Source: Anaerolineae bacterium
GTDB lineage: Bacteria > Chloroflexota > Anaerolineae > DRVO01
Length of the DNA stretch: 7,819 bases
Assembly (NCBI GenBank): GCA_012719195.1
Contig: JAAYAV010000014.1
Span: 1 to 7,819, forward strand
Direction of reading: 5' to 3'
Below, in pieces: positions 1 to 6,546 of the stretch (its first letter is position 1; the number at the start of each line of letters is the position of its first letter). A program made the position numbers and the translations under genes. The notes under the pieces were generated by a model. That model had not been told where the DNA came from. It was given only the letters and a program-made list of their open reading frames with translations, and did no database searches.

Positions 1-105
1 ATGGAGCCGGGGGACGACCACGAGATCGAGTGCGGTCCCGACGAGGAACTTAAGCTGGTCTTCATCAAGACGCCTTATCTGCCCGACGACAAGGTCGATC
101 TCTAG
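1..105 (+). CDS. C-terminal end of a cupin-domain protein (partial)
   Basis: The first 105 bases read in frame 1 as 34 residues followed by TAG; the gene begins upstream of the window, and the ATG at position 1 is probably an internal methionine. The visible tail contains PGDDHEIECG, then a strand ELKLVFIKTPYLP, and ends DDKVDL. A PG-D-H-x-I turn followed by a hydrophobic strand and an acidic end matches the last strands of small single-domain cupins, where the His is often a metal ligand. Such proteins include sugar isomerases, epimerases and binding proteins, so the activity cannot be told. The stop lies 9 bases before the sugar kinase start, which suggests co-transcription and a possible role in the same sugar pathway. 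The cupin call rests on a short piece and is moderate. Confidence 0.6.
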   Translation: MEPGDDHEIECGPDEELKLVFIKTPYLPDDKVDL

Positions 106-114
106 GCAGCCGCC

Positions 115-1662
115 ATGCTCATCGGGATCGATCTCGGCACATCCAGCGTACGGGCGGCGGTGGTGGACGAGGGCGGCCGCATTCAGGGGCTCGGTCAGCA
201 GGAGTACCCCATCGAAACGCCCCGACCTGGTTGGGCAGAACAGGACCCTGAGCAGTGGTGGCGTGCCACCTGCCTCGCCTGCCGCGAGGCCATCGTTCGC
301 GCCGCGGCGGAGCCGAGCGACATCGCCGCCATCAGCTTCTCGGGCCAGATGCACGGCACCGTGCTGGTGGACGCTGCCGGTCGGGCCTTGGGCAAGTCGA
401 TCATCTGGGCCGATGGCCGCAGCGGCGCCCTAGCGGGCCGCCTGAACCAGGCGCTGGGCGAGGAACGGCTGGCGGAACTGGCCGGGAACCGGGTGGCTCC
501 TGGGTTCATGGCCGCCACCCTGGGCTGGCTGGGCGAGCAGGAGCCGGCAGAACTGGCGCGGGCTCGCTGGGCGCTGCTGCCCAAGGACTATCTCCGCTTG
601 CGCCTGGGCGGAGACCCCGCCAGTGAGCCCAGCGACGCCAGCGCTACCCTGCTGTTCGATGTTCGGCGCGGCGCGTGGTCGGGCGAGTTGACCCAGGCCG
701 TCGGCGTGGACGGTGCCCTTCTGCCTCCGCTGGCGCGATCCACCGACGTGGTTGGCCGGCTCTCGGCCGCCGCTGGGGCGGAACTGGGGCTGCTTGCGGG
801 CGTGCCCCTGGTGGCAGGGGCGGGGGATCAGGCGGCGCAGGCGGTGGGGAACGGCGTCATGGTCTCATCGGTGGCCTCGTGCACCATCGGCACCGGCGGC
901 CAGGTGCTGCAGCCGCTGGACGCGCCCCACGCCGATCCGCAGCTGCGGGTGCACTGCTTCTGCCACGCACTACCCAACACTTGGTTCCTGATGGCTGCCA
1001 CTCTTTCCGCGGGCCTATCCCTTCGCTGGTGGCGAGACACGCTGGGTCTGCCGGCAGAGGGCGCGTACGAGGCGCTCGATCGTGAGGCAGAGCGGGCGGG
1101 CATCGGAGCGGGTGGACTGCTCTTCTTGCCCTACCTCTTGGGCGAGCGAACGCCCCACATGGACAGCGGTGCTCGGGGAGCGTTCGTGGGCCTAGGCCTG
1201 GAGCACAGCCGCGGTCATCTGGCGCGGGCGGTGATGGAGGGGGTCGCTCTCTCTTTGCGTCAGGGCCTGGATATCATGGCCTCCTTGACACTGCCCCCGG
1301 ACGGGCTGGTGGCCTCCGGCGGGGGGGCTAAGAGCCGCTTGTGGCGCCAAATCCAGGCGGACGTCCTGGGGAAGCCGTTGCGGACCGTGCGGGGCGCGGA
1401 GCGGGCCGTGGTGGGAGCGGCGATGCTGGCAGGGCTGGGCGTGGGAGTGTATGCGGACTTCGACCAGGCTCGCGAAGCTTGCGTCCACTACGGCGACACC
1501 GTCACTCCGGACCGGGACCGGGTCGCAGCGTACAACCGACTGCTGAAGGTCTACGAACACCTATACCCGGCCCTTCTACCGGTCTACGTGAGACTGGCGG
1601 AGATACGCGCCCTTACCGCAGACAATCCAAGCATCACCGCGGAGGCGGATAGTGATTCCTGA
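115..1662 (+). CDS. xylB: Xylulokinase-type FGGY carbohydrate kinase
   Basis: This cytoplasmic kinase is predicted to phosphorylate D-xylulose with ATP to D-xylulose 5-phosphate, feeding the pentose phosphate pathway. The 515 residues include both halves of the FGGY fold. The N-terminal phosphate motif is GIDLGTSSVRAAVVD (residues 4-18). GWAEQDPEQWW lies at 39-49. GQMHG at 77-81 is the substrate-site motif typical of XylB. AGAGDQAAQAVG carries the likely catalytic base Asp238. The glycine-rich phosphate loop GTGG is at 259-262, FLPYLLGERTPH is near 337-348, and the adenine-binding GGGAKS is at 402-407. E. coli XylB is about 484 residues, so this one is full length with a slightly longer tail. 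No good Shine-Dalgarno site precedes the ATG; translation probably couples to the cupin gene 9 bases upstream. The kinase class is secure, but the exact sugar is inferred, since FGGY kinases change substrate readily. Confidence 0.88.
   Translation: MLIGIDLGTSSVRAAVVDEGGRIQGLGQQEYPIETPRPGWAEQDPEQWWRATCLACREAIVRAAAEPSDIAAISFSGQMHGTVLVDAAGRALGKSIIWADGRSGALAGRLNQALGEERLAELAGNRVAPGFMAATLGWLGEQEPAELARARWALLPKDYLRLRLGGDPASEPSDASATLLFDVRRGAWSGELTQAVGVDGALLPPLARSTDVVGRLSAAAGAELGLLAGVPLVAGAGDQAAQAVGNGVMVSSVASCTIGTGGQVLQPLDAPHADPQLRVHCFCHALPNTWFLMAATLSAGLSLRWWRDTLGLPAEGAYEALDREAERAGIGAGGLLFLPYLLGERTPHMDSGARGAFVGLGLEHSRGHLARAVMEGVALSLRQGLDIMASLTLPPDGLVASGGGAKSRLWRQIQADVLGKPLRTVRGAERAVVGAAMLAGLGVGVYADFDQAREACVHYGDTVTPDRDRVAAYNRLLKVYEHLYPALLPVYVRLAEIRALTADNPSITAEADSDS
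1641..1645 (+). promoter_or_regulatory. Ribosome binding site fixing the GTG start of the PHP gene
   Basis: GGAGG lies inside the last codons of the kinase gene, 6 bases before a GTG at 1652. It decides the start of the next gene and implies that ribosomes finishing the kinase can reinitiate there. Confidence 0.7.
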
Positions 1663-2833
1663 ACCCGTCCATCTACAGATCCTTCCCTTGGTACTCACCG
1701 TGGGCGTAGAGACCGAGATCCGCGTAGTCCCTAGTAGGGCGGAGGATCGGCTGCCGGCCGGTGAGTATGCCTGCGAGCTGCAGCACCGAGCGCAACCGGG
1801 AGCGACGCGGGTGGTGACGGCCGAACGCAGCGACGACGGACGGGTGCGCTTCCGGTTGGTGGTGGAGCAGCCGGGCGAGCTGACGGTGACGCTGGTGTTC
1901 CCCTGTGAGCGCCGGCGCGGCTGTGGGAGCATCTACGCCGTTGAGCCCGACTTGGGCGGGCTCATTCCCCTGCGGGGCGATCTTCATACGCACACCTGGT
2001 ACTCGGACGGCAGTTGCGCGCCGGGCGAACTCCTACAGACGGCCTGGGGGCTGGGCCTGGACTTCGTCGCGGTGACGGACCACGACAACTGGGAGGGCAG
2101 TCGGGAGGCAGTGGTCGCCGGTCGCTCTCTGCCCGTCACGGTGATCCCAGGGGAGGAAGTGGCGTTCAACCGCGGCCACGTGGTGGCGGTGGGAGTCTCC
2201 AGCGGAGTCATGGACCGGCGACGCAGCGTGGACTCCGAGGCCGAGGTGGCGGCCCTGGCCGAGACCCTCTGCGAGGGCGGCGAGGAGGCCGGCTTCGCCT
2301 CCCAGTATGCCCGGGCGCTGTGGGCCACCCGCACCATCAGGGCCCTGGGTGGGTTGTCCATCCTCGCTCACCCGTTCTGGGTGGCCGACGGCGAACTGCA
2401 CCTGGACGAGCGGATCGCGCGACGCTTATACCTGGATGGCGAGATAGACGCGGTGGAGCTCCTGGGAGATGTCGACTTCGAGGACAACCTGCGCTCCATC
2501 GCTCTGCACACCGAGATGGCCGGCGCCGGAGTCAGGATGCCGGTGGTGGGCAACTCCGACACCCATGGCCTTTACCACACCCTGGGCCGTTACTGGACGG
2601 TCGCCTTCGCCACCGCCAATGAGCCCGATGCCGTCCTGGACGCGGTGCGGAGGGGACGCACCGTTGCCTGCGTGCAACTGCCCGGCGAGCAGTTGCGCAT
2701 CTACGGCCCGCTGCGCCTTGTGCACTACGCCTATTTCCTGCACCGGCGCTACTTCCCCACGCAGGACCGCCTCCACGACACGGGAGACCTCGAGCCGGTG
2801 GTAGTGTATCGAGACGCCGCTCTGGGACGGTAG
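1652..2833 (+). CDS. PHP-domain metallohydrolase, CehA/McbA type
   Basis: This is a 393-residue predicted metal-dependent hydrolase of the PHP superfamily, whose members cleave phosphoesters or related bonds using a cluster of bound metals. Residues 1-108 form a strand-rich N-terminal region that looks like the beta-sandwich often placed before the catalytic domain in CehA/McbA-like proteins. The PHP motifs follow in order: LRGDLHTHTWYSDG with His112 and His114; VTDHDNW with Asp143 and His144; IPGEEV with Glu168/Glu169; RGHVVAVG with His176; ILAHPFW with His240; and GNSDTHG with Asp303 and His305. The full metal-ligand set therefore appears intact. No signal peptide is visible, so it is probably cytoplasmic. 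The GTG start overlaps the kinase stop by 11 bases, a strong sign of translational coupling. The substrate is unknown; a sugar phosphate or sugar-derived ester is inferred from position only. Confidence 0.82.
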   Translation: MIPEPVHLQILPLVLTVGVETEIRVVPSRAEDRLPAGEYACELQHRAQPGATRVVTAERSDDGRVRFRLVVEQPGELTVTLVFPCERRRGCGSIYAVEPDLGGLIPLRGDLHTHTWYSDGSCAPGELLQTAWGLGLDFVAVTDHDNWEGSREAVVAGRSLPVTVIPGEEVAFNRGHVVAVGVSSGVMDRRRSVDSEAEVAALAETLCEGGEEAGFASQYARALWATRTIRALGGLSILAHPFWVADGELHLDERIARRLYLDGEIDAVELLGDVDFEDNLRSIALHTEMAGAGVRMPVVGNSDTHGLYHTLGRYWTVAFATANEPDAVLDAVRRGRTVACVQLPGEQLRIYGPLRLVHYAYFLHRRYFPTQDRLHDTGDLEPVVVYRDAALGR

Positions 2834-2905
2834 GCCATGGCCTGGACGGACCGATCGGGGCGTGCGGGCTCAGAAACGGGCGCGCCCCTCTTGTCGGGGG
2901 TTGCC

Positions 2906-3820
2906 TCAGGCGAGTGATGTCCGGCCGCAGAACAAGGCCAAGGCGGAGGCTCGGTCGGACACCCCTTCGATCTCGAAGTCGGTGAGCACGAGCTGACCCT
3001 GGCCGCAGCGCACCACCGGCCCTGCGGCGCTCACGCCCATGACATCGCCGGGTGTTCCTGCACTGGCGGTGTCCGTCGGCCTGGCCTTCCAGACGCGCAC
3101 GGTGAGGCCGCCCAGGCGGGTGTGCGCACCGGCGACGGGGTGGGTGAAGGCGCGCACAAAGTGAGCAATCTGGGCCGACGATCGGGTCCAGTCGATGCGC
3201 ATGTCGCGCGGGCGGGGCGAGCGACACACCGTGGCCTCGGAATCGTCCTGCTTGTAGCGCGGGGCGGTCCCGGCCAGGACGCTGGGAAACACCTCCTGGA
3301 ACAGCTGAACACCCAGGTCTTCGAGCTTGACCCCCACGGTGTGGCCGGTGTCAGCAGGTTCGATGGGTATGGACTTCGTGGCGATGATGTCGCCGGTGTC
3401 GGTCCCCTCATCCAGGTAGTGCATGGTCTGGCCGGTCATGGGGTCCCCGTTGGCCACCGCCCAGAGGCTGGGAGCCTGTCCCCGGTACTTGGGCAGCAGC
3501 GAGTTGTGGATGTTGACGCATCCGAATCGGGGCACGGCCAGCAAGGGGGCCTTGAAGATCTTGCCGAAGTACATGGAGACAAAGAGGTCCGGCTTGAGGG
3601 CGCTCATGCGTTCCACGAAGGACTCGGAGTTGACATCGCGCGGCTGGTAGAGAGGGAGGGATGCATCATAGAGGACCTCCTTGACGGCGATGTTGATCTC
3701 CGGGTGAACGTAGTCGGGCCAGGTCACTACTGCCGCTACCTCGGCGTCGGGACGCTCCCGCAGCCAGCGCAGACAGCGGGCTCCGATAGTGCCCCGGTAC
3801 GAGAAGAAGACGATGCGCAT
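2906..3820 (-). CDS. Formyltransferase, Fmt-like, probably not acting on tRNA
   Basis: This is a 304-residue protein of the 10-formyltetrahydrofolate-dependent formyltransferase family. The N-terminal Rossmann-type domain (1 to about 195) carries CVNIHNSLLPKYRGQAPSLW, with Asn103 and His105, and DEGTDTGDI, with Asp141. This is the catalytic Asn-His-Asp set, with the same 38-residue spacing as Asn106/Asp144 of E. coli Fmt. The C-terminal part (about 205-304) resembles the Fmt C-terminal domain, including DWTRSSAQIAHFVRAF and a GDVMG...VVRCGQGQLVLTDFEIEG stretch. The start has a strong AGGAGGG Shine-Dalgarno site at 3825-3831. The loop after WPD (residues 34-47) is shorter than in E. coli Fmt and lacks its GRGKK cluster, which contacts initiator tRNA. 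No def, priA or rsmB gene is adjacent. It may formylate an amino sugar or another amine. An annotation as methionyl-tRNA formyltransferase would be a family-level label only. It is monocistronic and converges on the PHP gene. Confidence 0.8.
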   Translation of the reverse strand: MRIVFFSYRGTIGARCLRWLRERPDAEVAAVVTWPDYVHPEINIAVKEVLYDASLPLYQPRDVNSESFVERMSALKPDLFVSMYFGKIFKAPLLAVPRFGCVNIHNSLLPKYRGQAPSLWAVANGDPMTGQTMHYLDEGTDTGDIIATKSIPIEPADTGHTVGVKLEDLGVQLFQEVFPSVLAGTAPRYKQDDSEATVCRSPRPRDMRIDWTRSSAQIAHFVRAFTHPVAGAHTRLGGLTVRVWKARPTDTASAGTPGDVMGVSAAGPVVRCGQGQLVLTDFEIEGVSDRASALALFCGRTSLA

Positions 3821-3982
3821 GGTTCCCTCCTGTAGGAGTGAGGTGTCCGGTTATGGCAGCGCGCAAGGGCCGCGCCAGTTGCGAGTTTAGCTGCCGGCGG
3901 GGTGGGTGGCCAGGCACGCCCCTGGGGCGAGGCCGGGCGGCCGATATTGCCCCGGTTGGGGTATCATACTAGACTCGCCCTC

Positions 3983-4540
3983 ATGATCCTCTATATGACA
4001 CTGCGCCGCCCAATGCAGCGCCCCACCCTGGGGCGCGCTTCTGTGTTGCTCGTCTTTGCGCTTGCCCTGGCTCTGGGTGGGTGTGGTTCCGTGGAGATCC
4101 GAGAGGCCGGGACGCCCGACGCGGATGCCGTTCGCATCGCCGACGTCAGCCCCGAGCGGGACTTGGCCGTGGGCAGTCTGGAGATCTCGCCCGACTTGTC
4201 GCAAGCTATCGGCCTTTCAGACGGTTCGACGGTGCTCCGTCTCCAAACCACGGTCGAGAACCGCGGCCGGGTGGAGGAGACCGACGTCCTCGTGGAGGCT
4301 TGGCTGAGAGCCCCCGCCAGATACGGCGGGATGGTGCTGTTGCAGGCGGCCGAGGTAGTGCCGTCCATTGAAGCGGGGTCGGCGCAGCCGGTGCAGTTGC
4401 AGGCGTCGGGGGTGGTGCCGATCTTGTCCGCGTATGTGCTGGAGGTCTCAGTGCGGCCGGCGCGGCAGGAGCAGTACCTGGGAAACAATGTGGCCCAGTA
4501 CGAGATCGCCGTCAGTGCCGCCGAGGAGCCGCTGGGCTAG
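3983..4540 (+). CDS. Small predicted lipoprotein with CARDB-like domain
   Basis: This 185-residue protein has a basic N-terminus (LRRPMQRPTLGR), a hydrophobic run VLLVFALALALGG and a lipobox LGGC with Cys34, so it should be exported and lipid-anchored outside the cytoplasmic membrane. After an acidic linker, residues of about 60-180 look like one immunoglobulin-like CARDB-type domain: an opening strand LRLQTTVENRGR with ENRG at 92-95, a middle segment rich in Val and Leu, then LEVSVRPARQEQYLGNN and a final strand. That fold usually serves adhesion or protein contacts; no catalytic residues are seen. The start is uncertain. ATGs at 3983, 3995 and 4013 all leave a usable signal peptide (Cys34, Cys30 or Cys24), and none has a Shine-Dalgarno site. 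A GTG at 3902 is in frame but would bury the signal peptide. The function is unknown. Confidence 0.72.
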   Translation: MILYMTLRRPMQRPTLGRASVLLVFALALALGGCGSVEIREAGTPDADAVRIADVSPERDLAVGSLEISPDLSQAIGLSDGSTVLRLQTTVENRGRVEETDVLVEAWLRAPARYGGMVLLQAAEVVPSIEAGSAQPVQLQASGVVPILSAYVLEVSVRPARQEQYLGNNVAQYEIAVSAAEEPLG

Positions 4541-4601
4541 GCGGCCGCTCGCGGGCGTTCGTGTACTCGTTCGCCGCAGCGTCTGGGTGGCTGATGGCGC
4601 G

Positions 4602-4630
4602 TTGCCGGTCCTCGCGGGCGGGGCTATACT
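4602..4630 (+). promoter_or_regulatory. Sigma70-like promoter for the hydroxyacid dehydrogenase
   Basis: TTGCCG at 4602-4607 and TATACT at 4625-4630 are separated by 17 bases, the optimal spacing. The -10 box matches 5 of 6 consensus bases and the -35 box matches 4 of 6. Transcription would start near 4637, giving a leader of about 54 bases before the ATG at 4691. The site lies in the 150-base gap after the lipoprotein gene, which otherwise holds nothing I recognise. Confidence 0.5.
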
Positions 4631-4678
4631 GCTTGCCGCACTGTGGGGAGCAACGCTTTCAGGTGCCTCATCATATCT

Positions 4679-4683
4679 AGGAG
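4679..4683 (+). promoter_or_regulatory. Ribosome binding site deciding the start at 4691
   Basis: AGGAG sits 7 bases before the ATG at 4691. An in-frame GTG at 4643 would add 16 residues, but it lies right behind the predicted transcription start, has no ribosome site, and would precede the natural family N-terminus MKPKVFVSRRIP. Confidence 0.65.
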
Positions 4684-4690
4684 TGTAACT

Positions 4691-5674
4691 ATGAAGCCGA
4701 AGGTTTTCGTCTCTCGTCGTATCCCGGACCGAGGGCTGGAAAAGGTTCTTGAGTTCTGCGATGCCGAGGTCTGGGAAGACGAGCTTCCGCCCTCCCGCGA
4801 AGTCCTCATTGAGAAGACGCGGGACTGCGAGGGTCTGCTCTCGCTCCTCACCGACAAGATCGACGGCGAGTTCCTCGATCAGTGTCCGAAGCTCAGGGTA
4901 GTGGCCAACTACGCCGTCGGTTTCGACAACATCAATGTCGATGACTGCACCGCACGCGGTGTGGCGGTAGGCAACACTCCGGGAGTGCTGACCGACACCA
5001 CCGCCGACTTCGCCTTCACCCTGCTCATGTCAGCGGCTCGCCGCGTCGTCGAGGGCATGGACTACGTCCGCGCCGGGCGCTGGAAGACCTGGGGCCCGAT
5101 GCTCCTGCTCGGCAGGGACATCTACGGCGCCACGCTCGGTCTCCTTGGCCTCGGGCGGATCGGCTCGGCCATGGCCGAGCGCGCTAAGGGCTTCAACATG
5201 CGCGTTCTCTACTATGACCCGTACCGGCGCGAGGACCTGGAGAAGGAACTCAACCTAGAGTACGTCGATCTGGACACGCTCTTCGAGCAGGCAGACTTCC
5301 TGAGTGTGCACGTGCCCTTGACTCCCGAGACCAACGGCATGGTGAACGCGGCCCGCTTCAAGCAGATGAAGAAGACGGCCATCCTCGTCAACAGCGCCCG
5401 CGGTCCCATCGTCAACACCAACGATCTCTATGAGGCCCTGCGCGACGGCGAGATCGCCTACGCTGGTGTAGACGTGACCGACCCGGAGCCCATCCAGACC
5501 GATCATCCGATCCTCAAGCTGAGCAACTTCGTTGTGTGCCCGCACATTGCCAGCGCCAGCATCGAGACGCGCGGCCGCATGGCCGAGATCGCGGCCGACA
5601 ACCTCATCGCCGGGCTGAAGGGCGAGGCCCTGCCGGCGCCGGTGAACAAGGGCGTCATCGCAAAGCGCAAGTAG
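4691..5674 (+). CDS. gyaR: D-2-hydroxyacid dehydrogenase (glyoxylate/hydroxypyruvate reductase type)
   Basis: This 327-residue cytoplasmic enzyme is predicted to reduce glyoxylate to glycolate, or hydroxypyruvate to D-glycerate, with NAD(P)H. The N-terminus MKPKVFVSRRIPDRGLE and NYAVGFDNI (73-81) closely resemble the GyaR group known from thermophilic archaea and many bacteria. The nucleotide-binding fold holds GLGRIG (glycines at 153, 155 and 158), and the second strand ends in Asp176, which would favour NAD over NADP. The catalytic set is complete: Arg237 in NSARG, Glu266 in DPEP and His285 in CPHIAS. The length is normal for the family. It has its own promoter and a strong hairpin follows, so it is probably transcribed alone. 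Phosphoglycerate dehydrogenase is unlikely because there is no C-terminal regulatory domain. The substrate within the family is inferred. Confidence 0.88.
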   Translation: MKPKVFVSRRIPDRGLEKVLEFCDAEVWEDELPPSREVLIEKTRDCEGLLSLLTDKIDGEFLDQCPKLRVVANYAVGFDNINVDDCTARGVAVGNTPGVLTDTTADFAFTLLMSAARRVVEGMDYVRAGRWKTWGPMLLLGRDIYGATLGLLGLGRIGSAMAERAKGFNMRVLYYDPYRREDLEKELNLEYVDLDTLFEQADFLSVHVPLTPETNGMVNAARFKQMKKTAILVNSARGPIVNTNDLYEALRDGEIAYAGVDVTDPEPIQTDHPILKLSNFVVCPHIASASIETRGRMAEIAADNLIAGLKGEALPAPVNKGVIAKRK

Positions 5675-5709
5675 TAGGGACGGCCAGCCAGGCCGGCCAG
5701 ACGAAGATG

Positions 5710-5734
5710 AGCCGGGCCCCATGTGGGCCCGGCT
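5710..5734 (+). terminator. Strong GC hairpin between convergent genes
   Basis: AGCCGGGCCC at 5710-5719 and GGGCCCGGCT at 5725-5734 form a perfect 10-base-pair stem with a 5-base loop, 36 bases after the dehydrogenase stop and 25 bases before the stop of the convergent endonuclease III gene. The bases after the stem (AACTGCTTTGTT) are only moderately T-rich, and the opposite strand has few Ts, so termination is better supported for the + strand. A shorter GGCCAGCC/GGCCGGCC cluster lies just upstream at about 5682-5699. Confidence 0.65.
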
Positions 5735-5758
5735 AACTGCTTTGTTACCAGTGATGCC

Positions 5759-6478
5759 TCAGCCGGCGACGACTTCCTTCTGGCCATAGGGGCAGAGATC
5801 GAGGAGGACGCAGGCGTCGCAGAGGGGGCGCCCGGCGCGGCAAGTGCGCCGACCATGACGGATGATGTTGATGTGCAGCGGGTAGATGAGGTTCTCCGGC
5901 ACCAGGCTCGTCATCAATGCGTGCGCGGCGTTGGCGGTAGTCTTGTCCGGTATCAGTCCCAACCGGCGGGAGACGCGGTGTATGTGCGTGTCCACCGGCA
6001 TGACCGGCTTGCCGCAGGCGAAAAGCAAGACGCAGGCGGCCGTCTTGGGTCCGACACCGGGGAGCGACTGCAGCCAGGCGTCAGCCTCGGGCAGGGCCAG
6101 GGCGCAGACGAAGGAAAGATCGTAGTCGCCGCAGCGCTCGTGGACGACCCGCAGCGCGTTCTGGATGCGAGGCGCCTTGATCTCGCCGAGTCCGCCCGGC
6201 CGGATGGCCTCGGCCAGAGCCGGCGCCGGTGCCTCGGCGACGGCCTTCCAAGAACCGAACGTGTCCCACATCGATGCAAAGGCCCGGTCCCGGTTCACGT
6301 CGTTCGTGTTCTGGGACAGCATGGTGCGGATAAGCTCCTCGGTTGGGTCGCTGCGCCGGCTACCATCGGGTAGACCGTACTGGGACTGCAGGCGCTCGTG
6401 GATCTCCAGAACGAGCTCGTGGTCCGAGGAGCAGCCAACGGCGGTGGCAGGCTCGGCGCTGGCGTTCTTGGCGGGCAT
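5759..6478 (-). CDS. nth: Endonuclease III (DNA glycosylase/AP lyase)
   Basis: This 239-residue base-excision-repair enzyme removes oxidised pyrimidines and cuts the abasic site by lyase chemistry. The helix-hairpin-helix LPGVGPKTA (139-147) carries the catalytic Lys145, and VDTHIHRV carries Asp163; the 18-residue gap equals that between Lys120 and Asp138 of E. coli Nth. The C-terminus has cysteines at 213, 220, 223 and 229 in the C-x6-C-x2-C-x5-C pattern that holds the [4Fe-4S] cluster. MLSQNTND near residues 53-60 matches the conserved helix after the N-terminus. It is about 28 residues longer than E. coli Nth, mostly in an Ala/Ser-rich N-terminus starting at MPAKNASAE. The reading frame stays open far upstream, to 6865, but that part overlaps the divergent gene and is not family-like. 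It converges on the hydroxyacid dehydrogenase gene. Confidence 0.92.
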   Translation of the reverse strand: MPAKNASAEPATAVGCSSDHELVLEIHERLQSQYGLPDGSRRSDPTEELIRTMLSQNTNDVNRDRAFASMWDTFGSWKAVAEAPAPALAEAIRPGGLGEIKAPRIQNALRVVHERCGDYDLSFVCALALPEADAWLQSLPGVGPKTAACVLLFACGKPVMPVDTHIHRVSRRLGLIPDKTTANAAHALMTSLVPENLIYPLHINIIRHGRRTCRAGRPLCDACVLLDLCPYGQKEVVAG

Positions 6479-6490
6479 CAGGGCTGTGAA

Positions 6491-6495
6491 CCTCC
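6491..6495 (-). promoter_or_regulatory. Oddly placed ribosome binding site before nth
   Basis: GGAGG on the minus strand lies 12 bases before the ATG at 6478, which is a long gap. A CTG directly before that ATG sits at the ideal 9 bases, so initiation at CTG (6481) is possible and would add one residue. Confidence 0.4.
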
Positions 6496-6523
6496 GGGCC
6501 TGGGCTTCGGGCCTCTCCCCGTC

Positions 6524-6546
6524 TTGACACTGCCGAAGGCGGTCAA
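6524..6546. repeat. Inverted repeat TTGAC-N13-GTCAA, possible operator
   Basis: TTGAC at 6524-6528 and GTCAA at 6542-6546 are exact inverse copies with centre at 6535, and a GCC-GAA-GGC core lies inside, shifted by one base. The half-sites overlap the -35 box and the spacer of the predicted promoter, a place where a dimeric repressor would block transcription. Five-base half-sites can arise by chance. Confidence 0.3.

Noticed and set aside
2878..2887. Palindrome GGGCGCGCCC in the gap between the convergent PHP and formyltransferase genes
   Set aside because: It is a self-complementary word without a loop or T tract, so it is not a convincing terminator; the nearby CCCC/GGGG pairing is too short.
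2532..3227. Arg/Pro-rich 231-residue minus-strand frame spanning the PHP and formyltransferase ends
   Set aside because: Its composition is typical of out-of-frame GC-rich translation, and it overlaps two real genes.
3122..3835. 237-residue open frame on the + strand opposite the formyltransferase
   Set aside because: It mirrors codon bias of the real gene on the other strand, has no recognisable motif and would overlap that gene fully.
3884..3912. Possible minus-strand promoter for the formyltransferase (TGGCCA, 17 bases, TAAACT)
   Set aside because: Both boxes match only 4 of 6 consensus bases, and TGGCCA is a common GC-rich palindrome, so it is too weak to annotate.
4541..4548. GCGGCCGC palindrome just after the lipoprotein stop
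   Set aside because: It is an eight-base GC word expected by chance in this composition, with no hairpin or T tract.
5723..6373. 216-residue open frame on the + strand opposite nth
   Set aside because: nth has intact catalytic and iron-sulfur residues on the minus strand, so this is an antisense artefact.
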